In this document: piece by piece, positions 50,979 to 61,240 of the stretch
Numbering within the stretch: position 1 is the stretch's first letter
Layout: every line of letters starts with the position of its first letter
Source: Acipenser ruthenus
Lineage: Eukaryota > Chordata > Actinopteri > Acipenseriformes > Acipenseridae
Assembly (NCBI RefSeq): GCF_902713425.1
Contig: NC_081198.1
Span: 20,691,188 to 20,755,187, forward strand
Reading direction: 5' to 3'
DNA: 64,000 nt
Translations under genes and position numbers: made by a program
The notes under the pieces: model-generated
Told to the model about the DNA's origin: nothing
What the model saw: the letters and a program-made list of their open reading frames with translations, nothing else
Database searches by the model: none

Positions 50979-53900
50979 TTATTCCATCTTCACGTCCTGA
51001 AGTCCGGCGATCCTCCACTCCGCGCAGGCCTTGTCCTTCCCGAGGGTCCGGATGTCCAGAATTACAAAGTCCTTGATAAGAGTTTGTGCCCTTCTGGTCG
51101 TGGTGATAGTGTCTAGCTCCTGCTTGTGATAGACACAGACGTTACGGCCCTCCCACAGGATCTGCTTGACAACATTGATGACACGCCAAACGCACTTAGC
51201 TGTGCTGGTAGTGATTCCTCCCGCAGGCCCATAGAGCACAGTCTCAGCGGTCATCTTGGCCGTGTCAGCAAACCTGTTTAGGAAGACAGAGACAGAGAGC
51301 CAGACACTGCCAGCCACATCACACTCCCAGAAGATATGGGCTGGTGTTTCTCTCTTGCGGCACTTTGCATAGGGTTTCTACTTGGGCTAGTCCCCTCCTG
51401 AACATGAACGCTCGAGTGGGGAGTGCACTGTGGACGGTGTTCCATGCTATATCCTTCTGGACATTACTGAGGCAGCTGTGAGACACATTCTCCCAGATTT
51501 TTTGGCTTTGGGTGAGGGAGAAAGTAGCTACTTTTTCAATTTCCTGGGAACCGGCAAGATATTTAGTTACAGCCTTGTATTCCCAGGAGGCCAATTTTGC
51601 TTTATCTAAGCCCAATTTATATATAGTGTCCCTTAAGGTTCTATAATACAATGGGGGGTCCCAGGAGTACGGCACGGTGTTATCAATAGTGCAGAGGCCC
51701 AAGGCCCTGAGACAGGTGGCAAAATAGAAACGATTCATGTAACATACCTTCCTGTCCAGGGCCTGGATGTTCTTGATAGTTTGCGTGAGCCCCTGCACTC
51801 GGGTGAGCTGCACAACGTCCGGGACCCCCTTACCTCCCTTCTTGTCGGCTTTACTCAGGGTGGCTCGCTTTACCCTCTCCATCTTGCTGCCCCAGATAAA
51901 GCGGTGGATAATGAGGTCCACCACTTTTTTGGTGGTCCTGTCTGGGGGAAAGATTTTTCCTACATAAGAGAGGATGGGGAACAGTATAGACTTGGTTATT
52001 AATACTCTACCCGTCATTGTTAAGGATCTTGTGCTCCATCCGCCAATCTTTTTACGGACCTGGTTAATGGCCGCCGTCCAGCTCTGGGCCCCCAAGCTAT
52101 TGTTCTCGAAAATGAGGCCCAGAATCTTGATTTTGTCCTTTTTGACAGGGTACATGTCCGACAGTTCCCTATCTACCTGCCAATTTTTAGACATGTAGAC
52201 TTCGCTCTTGGACTTATTAATCACTGCCCCGGTCACCGTGCAGTACTTCTCAAGGATATTACTAATCCGAGGTACCGACGATGTGTTGGTGCAAATGAGT
52301 GACACATCGTCCATATATGCTGTTGTTTTGACCTGGACCCCGTTGGATCCAGGCAGCTGGAAACCAGTTATATTGGTATCCCTACGAATTGCCTGCAGGA
52401 GGGGTTCAATGCACACGACATATAGCAGTGGGGATAGTGGGCAACCCTGTCTGACCCCTGACTGGATAGATATTTTACCAGTCAGGTGCCTGTTCACCAA
52501 GACTCGGGTACTAATGTTTGTATATATGGTTTTAACCCACTCCCTAAGTCCAGGAGCGAATTTCATCTGGTCCATCACTTTGTACATATATTCATGGCTT
52601 ACCCTATCGAACGCCTTCTCCTGGTCAAGGTTGAACAGGCAGAGGGGATGGTTCCGTTCTCTAGAATAAGCCAGAATGTCCCTTGTTAACATTATAATAT
52701 CCGTGATGGACCTCCCTGGGACGCCACAAGCCTGGTCGGGGCCAATGACCAAAGGGAGGTGTACTTGTAGCCGGAGCATCAGAGCTTTGGCTAGTATCTT
52801 GTAATCCACGCAAAGGAGGCTGATTGGGCGCCAATTCCGTAGATCTTTAACTTCCCCTTTCTTATGAAGGAGAGTAATTACACTCTCCCGCATAGAAGGG
52901 CCCAACCGCTTCTCCCTGTAGACCGCTCTGTAGACCTCCGCTAAATGGACTTTTAGCGTGTCCCAAAAAAAATGGTAATACTCACCCGGGATGCCATCTG
53001 GACCTGGCGTCTTACCGGTGTTCATGGTCTTAACCGCCTGGGTGAGCTCCTCCAGCGTGAGTTCTGGGTCCTTCTCCTCCTCCTCGTCGTCCCGCACTGA
53101 GTCAGGCTCCAACTGGCTCAGGAACCACTCTATCAGGGTGTCATCTGTAGCTTTGATGTTATACAGGTCCCTATAGAAGTTCTCTACCACTTTTTTCACT
53201 CCCTCACTATCCTCTACTATCCTCCCCCTGCTGTCGAGCATGGAGGACATCAAGTGCCGCTTCTCCCTCGTTTTCTGGAAGAAGAAGCGAGTACACTTTT
53301 CGTCTTCCTCCATTTTTTGCACTTTTGCATTGTGCATGACCTTTCGTTGTTCCTCCCTACAAAGCACTGAAAGATCTAGCTTGGTCTGGGCTATCTCGTC
53401 GCTTACAGGGAACCCCCGAAGCTGAAGCAGGCTCAGACGCTGGAGGGCAGCATTCAGGTATTTATATTTGGCCCTCCTTTCTTTTGCTTTCCTCTTGCCT
53501 GCTGCTATGAAATAACCCTTAGTTCTCATTTTGACCATCTCCCACCACTCTATAGGGGAGTTGAATAGGTCACGCAAAGTGGTCCACTCAACAAGCCTGC
53601 TCTTATAGGCTGCAGCTATGGAGGGGTCATCGAGTAAGGAGGTGTTTAATTTCCAGACCCCTGACCCCATCTGGGAGGTCTGAGGGACCTGCAATGTTAC
53701 CTGCAGGAGCCTATGGTCAGAGAAGAAGACGGCCTGGGTGTCTACTGCCGTCTTCGTAAGGGAGCTGGTATGCAGGACGAGATCTATACGGGAGAAGGAG
53801 GTCCCAGATGAGCTCACCCAGGTAAAGGGAGGCACCAGGTCCTTACCTGCATCACACAGGGAGAAATCAAATATTACGGAGGACAAAACTCTACTAGAGC

Positions 53901-54417
53901 GGTCGTTGCGTGGCCTGCTCCGGTCTACGTCCCTCAGAGCACAATTGAAGTCACCTGACACGATGACGGGTACGTTCCCCAGCAGGAGTGGACGCAGCTG
54001 TGGAAAAAATTGAACTCTTTCGTTTTGGTTAGTGGGTGCGTAGACATTGACCAGTCTGAGGGGAGTGTTGTTGTATGTCACATCCACGCTCAGAATTCTA
54101 CCAGGTTCTACCTCCCTGCTGCTGCGGGAGGTAATAAATGGGTTTTTAAACAGGATACCTACTCCGTCGGCTCTGGCTATGTTGGAGCCCGACCAGAAGG
54201 AGTCCCCCAGGGTCCAACTCTCCTTCAGGTCCCTATAATCAGGGCTCGACGAAATACCACACTCCTGCAGAAAGATGAGATCTGCTTTCAAGTTAGCTAG
54301 ATAGTTTAGTACATCAAATCTTTTTTGTGGCTCCCTGATGCTCCTGACATTAACAGACACACATATCAGGGCCATCAGGGTAGCTAACAAGAAAAGGAGT
54401 CGCTGCGTCCACCCCAT
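50979..54417 (-). pseudogene. LINE ORF2 (APE-RT), family A copy 6, one frameshift
   Basis: 51319-54417 gives 1032 residues with complete APE and RT (YMDD). A 5-bp deletion near 51375 (GCATAGGGTTTC for GCATAGGGGCATGTTTC on the plus strand) falls in the C-terminal knuckle and destroys it. The tail continues in 50979-51317. Confidence 0.92.
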
Positions 54418-54589
54418 AGCGACTATGATTGGGAGGTCGGGACACTCTTCCTACTCTTAGCTCTACGCTTGCTTCGAGTGGGCTTGGGCTTATTTGCAAC
54501 TCCCATCACCCCTGAGAAGGTACTCACTGCTGCCTCGTCCAAGAAGGCACCGTCTTTATATGCACAGTACGTGGAGTTGTTGGGGCTAT

Positions 54590-56368
54590 TCAACTCCCCA
54601 CAAGGTAAGTCTGGTGAAACTTGCTCAGGGCCCCTCGGAACGTGTGGGTCAGCTTTGTCCTGGGGGGGGTTATGACAGACAGCATTCTTTGGCTGTTACC
54701 GTCTGTTGAATTGGAGCTGTTAGCAGACTTCTGGCTTACCGCGTCCAGGGGTATTCCCATGTCCTCCAGTGCTGTATCTAGGAGGACCTCTAGGGGGCCC
54801 CTGGTTTTGCCCATACAAGGGAGGGGGTCAAGGATGCTTTGAAGGGAGGCCCTTCGCTTGAAGAGGGTCATTGCTACCGAGGTACTGCTGGTCAGGGAAG
54901 GTGTTGACCCCGACCTCTCCCTCGGTGCATTAGTGAACACCTCTTCTGCGAGGTGTGCTAGGGTTTGTGCCAACGACTGGGAAGGCTGGCTGGGGATGCC
55001 CTGGCTGGCTGCTACCTGCCCACTAGGCGGCAGTGTAGCCGTCCCACTCGCCTCCGTCTCTGCCTGCGAGGGCAAGACTGGGGACTTTGTGTGGACATTA
55101 GCTGGTTTTGGATCTATGGGGGCCACCTGCAACTTGCTGTCTTTGATCCTGATCTTCTTTCTTTTCCCCCCCTCGTCTCTACCCTTTCTTTTCCCCACCC
55201 TCTGCTGGTTCTTCACTCCCTTCCCCTCCTTCTCACTCTCACTTTCACTGTCGCTTTCGCTTTCCTCCCCCACGGACTCAATCCTTATGGCGTCATAACG
55301 AGAGCCGAGGGGGAGTGCTGGCGCTGAGAGGGCCCTACTCAGGGGGGGGCCGCTGCTGGGTCCGGGCTCCCTCCCTGCCTCGTGTTCTGCATCAGAGGAG
55401 CTACTGGAGGAGCTAGTGGAGTGGCTGTTGTACTCTCTCTCTGGGCTGGGGGAAGGGGTCCTCGTAAAACGGGACATGTCTCGGGGGCGGGGGGGTGAGG
55501 GGGGTGCTGGTGATGATGGTGGTGCTGGAGTCTGGGTCTTGGATACTGTTGGTGGTGATGTGGACTGATCTTTGTTACTTGCTCCCTCTTCCTGCTCTGG
55601 CCTAGGCTTGTTCGTATTTGCCTTGCTGGCTCTGGCCATGTTGGCATAGGAAGAGGGGCAGTCCTTAAACAGGTGCCCCTTCTTTCCACACAAATTGCAC
55701 TGCCTCTCTTCTCTGCAGTGGCTGGTCTCGTGGGGGGCGCCGCAGTTCCTGCACTTGACTACAGTACACGCGGCCGCCAGGTGTCCTAATTCCCCACATT
55801 TCCTGCAGAGTTTTGGCATCCCATTATAGAATACCAGCCCTCTGTTGGGCCCTAACACTATGGAGTTTGGAATGTGGCGGACGCCTCCAATGCCCGATGG
55901 ATCAACATTAAGGCGTACCAGCCACTTTCTGGCTCCTGTCCAAACCCCATCTTCGTCTGTAATTTTCCTCCCTTCTGATGACACCCTCCCATAGCGGTTA
56001 AGCCATGTTGTAATATCATAGTCGCTAACAGCCTCATTGAAAAATTGGACAGTAACAACTTTCATTTCTCTGTCTGTCAATGCATCCACACAAAATTCTT
56101 TGTATGGAGCGAGATATTTATTCTCCCCCCAAAAGGACCACATTTCTTGTAACTTTTGGGGGTTCCTAAAACTGACCTCAAACACTTCCTTAAGCCCTGG
56201 CAATTTCACCAAACAATTCAAGTCAGAAGGGGAAAAACCCATACCCCTCTGAAGAATGGTCCGGCTGAACTCCAGTCTCGTCAGTCCTGGTTCCGTTTCC
56301 TCTTGCTGGGTCCTTGTGAAGCGCACCGCATTGTGCCTCCTGGTCTCCTGGGTTGGCCAGAACGCCAT
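54590..56368 (-). CDS. LINE ORF1 protein, family A copy 6, 592 residues
   Basis: Same domain order as A2 ORF1 (RRM-like, three CCHC knuckles, Pro/Ser-rich, acidic, basic). It has the C8 tract, so it ends TYLVGS rather than continuing as in A5. The second knuckle is CRNCGAPHETSHC. The second residue group reads MAFWPTQ for MAFRPTQ. Confidence 0.9.
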   Translation of the reverse strand: MAFWPTQETRRHNAVRFTRTQQEETEPGLTRLEFSRTILQRGMGFSPSDLNCLVKLPGLKEVFEVSFRNPQKLQEMWSFWGENKYLAPYKEFCVDALTDREMKVVTVQFFNEAVSDYDITTWLNRYGRVSSEGRKITDEDGVWTGARKWLVRLNVDPSGIGGVRHIPNSIVLGPNRGLVFYNGMPKLCRKCGELGHLAAACTVVKCRNCGAPHETSHCREERQCNLCGKKGHLFKDCPSSYANMARASKANTNKPRPEQEEGASNKDQSTSPPTVSKTQTPAPPSSPAPPSPPRPRDMSRFTRTPSPSPEREYNSHSTSSSSSSSDAEHEAGREPGPSSGPPLSRALSAPALPLGSRYDAIRIESVGEESESDSESESEKEGKGVKNQQRVGKRKGRDEGGKRKKIRIKDSKLQVAPIDPKPANVHTKSPVLPSQAETEASGTATLPPSGQVAASQGIPSQPSQSLAQTLAHLAEEVFTNAPRERSGSTPSLTSSTSVAMTLFKRRASLQSILDPLPCMGKTRGPLEVLLDTALEDMGIPLDAVSQKSANSSNSTDGNSQRMLSVITPPRTKLTHTFRGALSKFHQTYLVGS

Positions 56369-57053
56369 CCTTCAGCTGGCTCCTCCGATTGGGGTGGGAG
56401 AAGCCTCTGGACGTCCGGGTTGTCTCTCTCTACGAAAAAGAGACAATGTAAGCAGCAAATCTGGGCAGTTGAAGGAACTATTACTTTAGTCCCTGAGGAG
56501 ATGGTCGCCTCGCAAGAGGGACCCCCTCCCCAGGTGAACGGTGTCCTTCCCTGGCGGAGTAGGGGGCGCTGCTTGGCACCGAGACCACGTAGGAAGAATC
56601 GTGGCTGTGACGCCTCCTCGGGGTCCGGGGCCGCCCTCTGCTCCTCCCAGATGGCGCCCTCTGCTGGGCGCCTGCTGCTCTCTCGGTCTGGATCTCGATT
56701 ACAATCAAAGGCTGGGGATGAGGTCGTCTAGGTCATCAAAGGGTCCTCAAAGGTCGTCTGGATGGTAGGTCCTCCTTCTCTCTAACTCCAGGAACGTCTG
56801 GAAAAGCCGGAACCGCCTGAAAAAGAAAAAAACTGGAACCGCCTGAAAAAGAAAAAACTGCTCTCAACAGTCAACAAAATCTTGAAAGACCCTCGGCCTG
56901 GATTGGGCAAGCCAAAACCAGACTGAGCATTAGTCTTCCAAAAAGTTGCCGAGCTGAAGAAAGCCAGTCAAAAATAAAAAAAAAGTTCTGTTCCTCCTCA
57001 CCCGAACAAACCTCTCACAGACCCTCGGAGGGAGCGGGCAATGCCACTACCCT
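56369..57053 (-). other. 5' UTR of A6 (clipped)
   Basis: Family A leader lacking its outermost part. The first predicted transcript base (48 bp inside the PSE at 57087) would fall near 57039, within this leader. Confidence 0.7.
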
Positions 57054-57294
57054 TGCCCGGGGCCCCCCAGCCCGGACGGCACAGGGGGATTCAAAGGTGG
57101 GTGCAAAATTTCAAGCACAAGCAGACCCCCAAAAAACGGGCTGCTGCTTCCAGAGGGGAAATGTGCAATTTAAGCAGGAGAAAACAAAACAAAGCAAAAA
57201 CACACACATAACACCAAAAACAAAACATAAACTGGCGGAGTGCGTCTTACAAATAGTCATGCCAAGCTGTTATGCTGCAAGGTGCCTTGGGTAA
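57054..57294 (-). promoter_or_regulatory. U2 promoter captured by A6
   Basis: PSE 57087-57103 and SPH/ZNF143-like site 57276-57294, both intact. A 2-bp loss (CTGCAAGG for CTGTGCAAGG) lies just beside the SPH site. The U2 start itself is gone. Confidence 0.7.
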
Positions 57295-57430
57295 CTACAA
57301 CTGTGCCTCGCTGGCTAGCTGGCTTGCTAAGAAGGTCCTGGCATAGGGACATGTTCCACCACACTTGTCTGGTTAGCTGCATGCTCCCAGGAAACAAACT
57401 GCTGCTGTCTACATCATCACCACATGTGAA

Positions 57431-57433
57431 TAA

Positions 57434-57477
<44 letters not shown>

Positions 57478-57484
57478 GAAAGAG

Positions 57485-57515
<31 letters not shown>

Positions 57516-57525
57516 AAAAAAAGAA
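57431..57525. repeat. (AAAG)n microsatellite, purest tract
   Basis: Long uninterrupted AAAG runs. It lacks the GCAAG interruption found in other units, which points to recent expansion. Confidence 0.95.
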
Positions 57526-57636
57526 GTAAAACGGTGGGAAAACTTGCATCAACACTGGCACTCTCCCTCCAGCAGGGGTAGTCAAAATGCTCACAGGAGA
57601 GATCCAGATCTGACTTTGACCAACGTTAGAGAAAGG

Positions 57637-57786
57637 TGTGCACCGTTCCCGGAGGTACTGCAATACCGGGCCGATGCGTGGAGTGGACGGAGCAAGCCCC
57701 TGTTCCATCTCCCGATTCCAAAAATCAATTTAATATATGGTCCCCTGATAGGGGACGTATCAGATATTAAACTGATAAGAACAGAT
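57637..57786 (-). ncRNA. U2 snRNA 3' fragment, nt 38-187 (interrupted by C)
   Basis: Starts ATCTGTTCTT after the C element end. Same junction as B1 and B2; canonical sequence. Confidence 0.93.
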
Positions 57787-57817
57787 TTGATTTTTAATAT
57801 AAATTTTATTCAGTGGT

Positions 57818-60800
57818 TTACATTACATTTATCATCACCAATCCCCATGTTTCTTTACATTTCTTTTCCCCCTGCACAAACCCATACATTTTAATCATAC
57901 CTTTAATTTGAGCCACAAATGCATAATACATCTCTTTAGCTGTCAAAACATCCTTGATCTTCCTGATTTGTTTGCATCTTGTATTCCATACACATTCTTT
58001 CCCCATACTAACTATGGTCCACACCACCTCATATTCTCTCTGTTTCAATTCATTCAAACCTCCCCCATACAGAATACAATCAGATGACAAGACATTGTCC
58101 CCAATGACTCCTTTCATAATCCCCATCCTCACCCGCCTCCAGAACTTAGTTACAACCCGGCAGCTCCATAACGCGTGTCCCACCGTTTCTCCCATCCCAC
58201 ATTTCCTTGGACACAATGAATCCCTCGCACACCCATGTCTATATAAAATATCTTTTACAGGTAGCCTATTCACTGCCGCCAACCAATTTAAATCCTTTGT
58301 CGAATTATCCAAATACTTTGGTTGTAACTGTTTCCAATTGATTTCAGTATTTACCTGTACCCCTGCCCGTTTGTTTATCATTTTATCTCTAAGACATGTA
58401 TACATCCCCTTATGATTTAACACCACTTCCTTTTTCAGGATTTCCGGATGTGCTTTTAGAAACAGAGCAGCCCTTTCATAATGCCACGGCCTCTTATCTG
58501 CCTTGGGTACAACATTCCTGATGTTTACTATAGACCTTAACACAAAGGAAAACCAAAACCTTACAAAAAAACAAGCTTTATGATCTTTTTCTTCAATAAT
58601 CATTTTGCAAATATTGTGGACATACAAGACCTCTAACTTTAATGGGATACATGGAACATCTCTGCCCCCTTGTGGTACCGGCATATACATCTGTTCTCTT
58701 TTTACTGACTCATACCGACCCCCCCATATAAAAGAGAACACCAACTTTGTCAGTAATAATTTACAGTTTGTCGGCATAGGAAAAATGTAGGCCATATAAT
58801 TCAAACCTGGCAGTAGATCTGCTTTGATAACTACCACCTTCCCCATTATAGTTAATCTCCTGGCCCTCCATATATCCAATTGTGTTTTGACTCTCTCAAT
58901 TTTCCCCACCCAGTTTCTTTTAGCACATTCTTCTTTGTAAAAATTGAGACCCAAAATTTTCATCCCATCTTTGCACCAGGTGAAGCCATGTCTTACATCA
59001 TTCCTATCAGCCCACCTTCCACAGTACATTATCGAAGACTTCCCCATATTGATCTTTGATCCTGTCGCACGACTGAACCCCTGCAACAGTTCCACTATCC
59101 TGTCCAGTCCTTTATCTGTTGACAGAAACAACGTCATGTCATCTGCATACTGGGTGACTTTAACTGTATCCCCCGCCCCTCCTGGTATTTGGACCCCTTT
59201 AATGTCTTTATCCTTTCTGACTTGTTCCGCCAAAGGTTCGATAAAAATTACATAGAGCAAAGGAGACAGAGGGCACCCCTGCCTCACCCCCCCAGACTGT
59301 TTAACTGGTTCAGAGAAAAATCCATTTATATTTACACAACTAAACACCTCTCTGTACAATATCTGTATCCACTTTAAGAAAACTGGCCCAAAATTAAATT
59401 TCTTCAATACATTCAACAGAAATGCATGATTCACTCTATCGAATGCTTTCTCCTGGTCTAAATTTAATAAGCACAGCGGCAAGTCTCTTTCTTTTACCCA
59501 ACTGAGAATGTCTCTTATTAGAATTAAATTTAGACAACTAGACCTTCCCTTCACTCCACATGTCTGGTCTATATTCACTATTGATGGCATTACTCCTTTT
59601 AGCCTATTTGTTAATATTTTACTTAATATTTTATAGTCCACTGAAAGCAACGTTATTGGCCTCCAATTCTCTAGCTCAGTTTTGTCCCCTATCTTGAATA
59701 TAAGGCTTATTACCCCTTTCCTCATTGACTCAGGCATTATTCCCCCTTTAAAAATCTCCCTATACACCTCCACCAAATCCTTCTTTATCAAACCCCAAAA
59801 ACACAAAAAGAATTCTTTGGGTAACCCATCACACCCCGGCGTTTTATTTCCTTTCATTGAATCTAATGCTACTTTTGCCTCAGCCTCCGTTACCTCCCCC
59901 TCCAATTGATCCTGCTCTTCACTAGTTAACTTGTTCTCAATATTGTTTAGCACCACTTCTACCTCCTGTTGAGACACCTCCCTTTCTGCAAAGAGATCCC
60001 GATAAAACCGTCTGGCATGCATTAACATTTCCTCCTTCCCACCAACCACCCCTTTTTCTGTTTTAAGCCCAATTACTACACTTTTAGTTTGTTTTTGCTT
60101 TACTGATTGAAAAAAAAACTTGGTTACTTTTTCATCATTTTCTTTCTCATTTATTTTAGCCAGAAAAGCAAACTCCTGGGCTTTCTGCTCAAAATAATCC
60201 CCCAATGCTCCTTTTAACCTCTTAACCTCTCCCCAATCTATCTCTTCCCCATTATTCATTTTAGAGAGCAGTCCTTGTAGTTTATAATTGTAACCTCTTA
60301 TTTTATCTCTTTCCCTCCTCCTCTGCCACCTACAAAATTCCTGACAAAACATAGTAACTTTCTTTTTTACATCTTCCCACCACCCCACCAGAGAGTCATA
60401 GCCCCTTTTTAAATTCTGCCACCCTTTATACATTCCCTGGAACCTAGCTTGAAATTTCTCATCCTCCAGAACTCTTACGTTAAGTTTCCAGAACCCCGTC
60501 CCTCTCTCTGGTACTTCCACCTTTATGCTGACTACCGCCATTTCGTGGTCTGAGCCCCAACATGGGAACATTTTAAAATCTTGGATTTTAACCCCCACTG
60601 GTAGAAAAAAATAATCAATCCTTGATTGATCCCCTCTTGAGTTCCTCCATGTAAATCCCCCATCCTGTTTATTAATTTTTCTATAAGTGTCATAAAAAGA
60701 AAAATCAGTACACATTTTTTTAACCCACATAGCCGAAAAATCCCTAGCAACTTGATCCCCCCTCTCCAATTTATCTAAGGACACATTAAAGTCTCCACCC

Positions 60801-61213
60801 ATCACCACCACCCTACTAGTATTTAAAAGCGAGGGCAAACACTTAAAAAACTCCAGTCTAGCCCCCCTCTTACTAGGTGCATACACATTTATACAACGAA
60901 ACCTCGCCCCCCTCCAATTTACATCCACACATAACACTCTGCCAGGATTGACAGAGCATGAGCTTTCAATGACAAAACCTCTTCCCTTAAATAGTATCCC
61001 CACCCCATCAGCATGTACATGCCCAATGCTCCAACATGAAGGTCCTTCTTTCCACTCTTTTGAGAACGTTTTTATATCTCCAATATCCTTTAAGTGGCAT
61101 TCTTGGAGGAATGCTACACCAAAGTTCACAGTCCCCAATGAAAACAAAAAGGCTTTTCTTTTCCCAGCGTCCCTCAAACCCCTTGCATTAATTGTCAGTA
61201 CTTTTAACTCCAT
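57818..61213 (-). CDS. LINE ORF2 protein (APE endonuclease-reverse transcriptase), family C, intact
   Basis: 1131 residues. The APE domain starts directly MELKVLTINARG (N9), with E38 in the FLQE motif, GGDFNVSL, SRIDYFFL and SDHEMAV. RT: LNLDQEKAFDRVNH (motif A), SGGVRQGCPLSPLLYV-type motif B, YADD at 689-692. C-terminal knuckle CPRKCGMGETVGHALWSC (Cx3Cx7Hx4C) at 1001-1018. The stop lies about 31 bp from the 3' end, so the 3' UTR is very short. It is closest to family B by motifs. Confidence 0.95.
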   Translation of the reverse strand: MELKVLTINARGLRDAGKRKAFLFSLGTVNFGVAFLQECHLKDIGDIKTFSKEWKEGPSCWSIGHVHADGVGILFKGRGFVIESSCSVNPGRVLCVDVNWRGARFRCINVYAPSKRGARLEFFKCLPSLLNTSRVVVMGGDFNVSLDKLERGDQVARDFSAMWVKKMCTDFSFYDTYRKINKQDGGFTWRNSRGDQSRIDYFFLPVGVKIQDFKMFPCWGSDHEMAVVSIKVEVPERGTGFWKLNVRVLEDEKFQARFQGMYKGWQNLKRGYDSLVGWWEDVKKKVTMFCQEFCRWQRRRERDKIRGYNYKLQGLLSKMNNGEEIDWGEVKRLKGALGDYFEQKAQEFAFLAKINEKENDEKVTKFFFQSVKQKQTKSVVIGLKTEKGVVGGKEEMLMHARRFYRDLFAEREVSQQEVEVVLNNIENKLTSEEQDQLEGEVTEAEAKVALDSMKGNKTPGCDGLPKEFFLCFWGLIKKDLVEVYREIFKGGIMPESMRKGVISLIFKIGDKTELENWRPITLLSVDYKILSKILTNRLKGVMPSIVNIDQTCGVKGRSSCLNLILIRDILSWVKERDLPLCLLNLDQEKAFDRVNHAFLLNVLKKFNFGPVFLKWIQILYREVFSCVNINGFFSEPVKQSGGVRQGCPLSPLLYVIFIEPLAEQVRKDKDIKGVQIPGGAGDTVKVTQYADDMTLFLSTDKGLDRIVELLQGFSRATGSKINMGKSSIMYCGRWADRNDVRHGFTWCKDGMKILGLNFYKEECAKRNWVGKIERVKTQLDIWRARRLTIMGKVVVIKADLLPGLNYMAYIFPMPTNCKLLLTKLVFSFIWGGRYESVKREQMYMPVPQGGRDVPCIPLKLEVLYVHNICKMIIEEKDHKACFFVRFWFSFVLRSIVNIRNVVPKADKRPWHYERAALFLKAHPEILKKEVVLNHKGMYTCLRDKMINKRAGVQVNTEINWKQLQPKYLDNSTKDLNWLAAVNRLPVKDILYRHGCARDSLCPRKCGMGETVGHALWSCRVVTKFWRRVRMGIMKGVIGDNVLSSDCILYGGGLNELKQREYEVVWTIVSMGKECVWNTRCKQIRKIKDVLTAKEMYYAFVAQIKGMIKMYGFVQGEKKCKETWGLVMINVM

Positions 61214-61240
61214 TTAGGTAGTTTTAAAGCAGAGATTCTC

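Larger units (their letters stand above)
50336..57053 (-). mobile_element. LINE family A, copy A6 (5' end clipped, placed under a bare U2 promoter)
   Basis: Inserted at U2 nt 75/76. The 5' UTR lacks about the last 70 bp and joins U2 upstream DNA at CCCT (57050-57053), roughly 10 bp upstream of the U2 start, so no U2 transcribed sequence remains on that side. ORF1 is intact and ORF2 has one frameshift. Confidence 0.93.
57050..57786 (-). repeat. U2 array block 8: unit between A6 and C
   Basis: U2 upstream region starting 10 bp before the U2 start, microsatellite, 3' box region, and U2 nt 38-187 cut by C. Confidence 0.92.
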
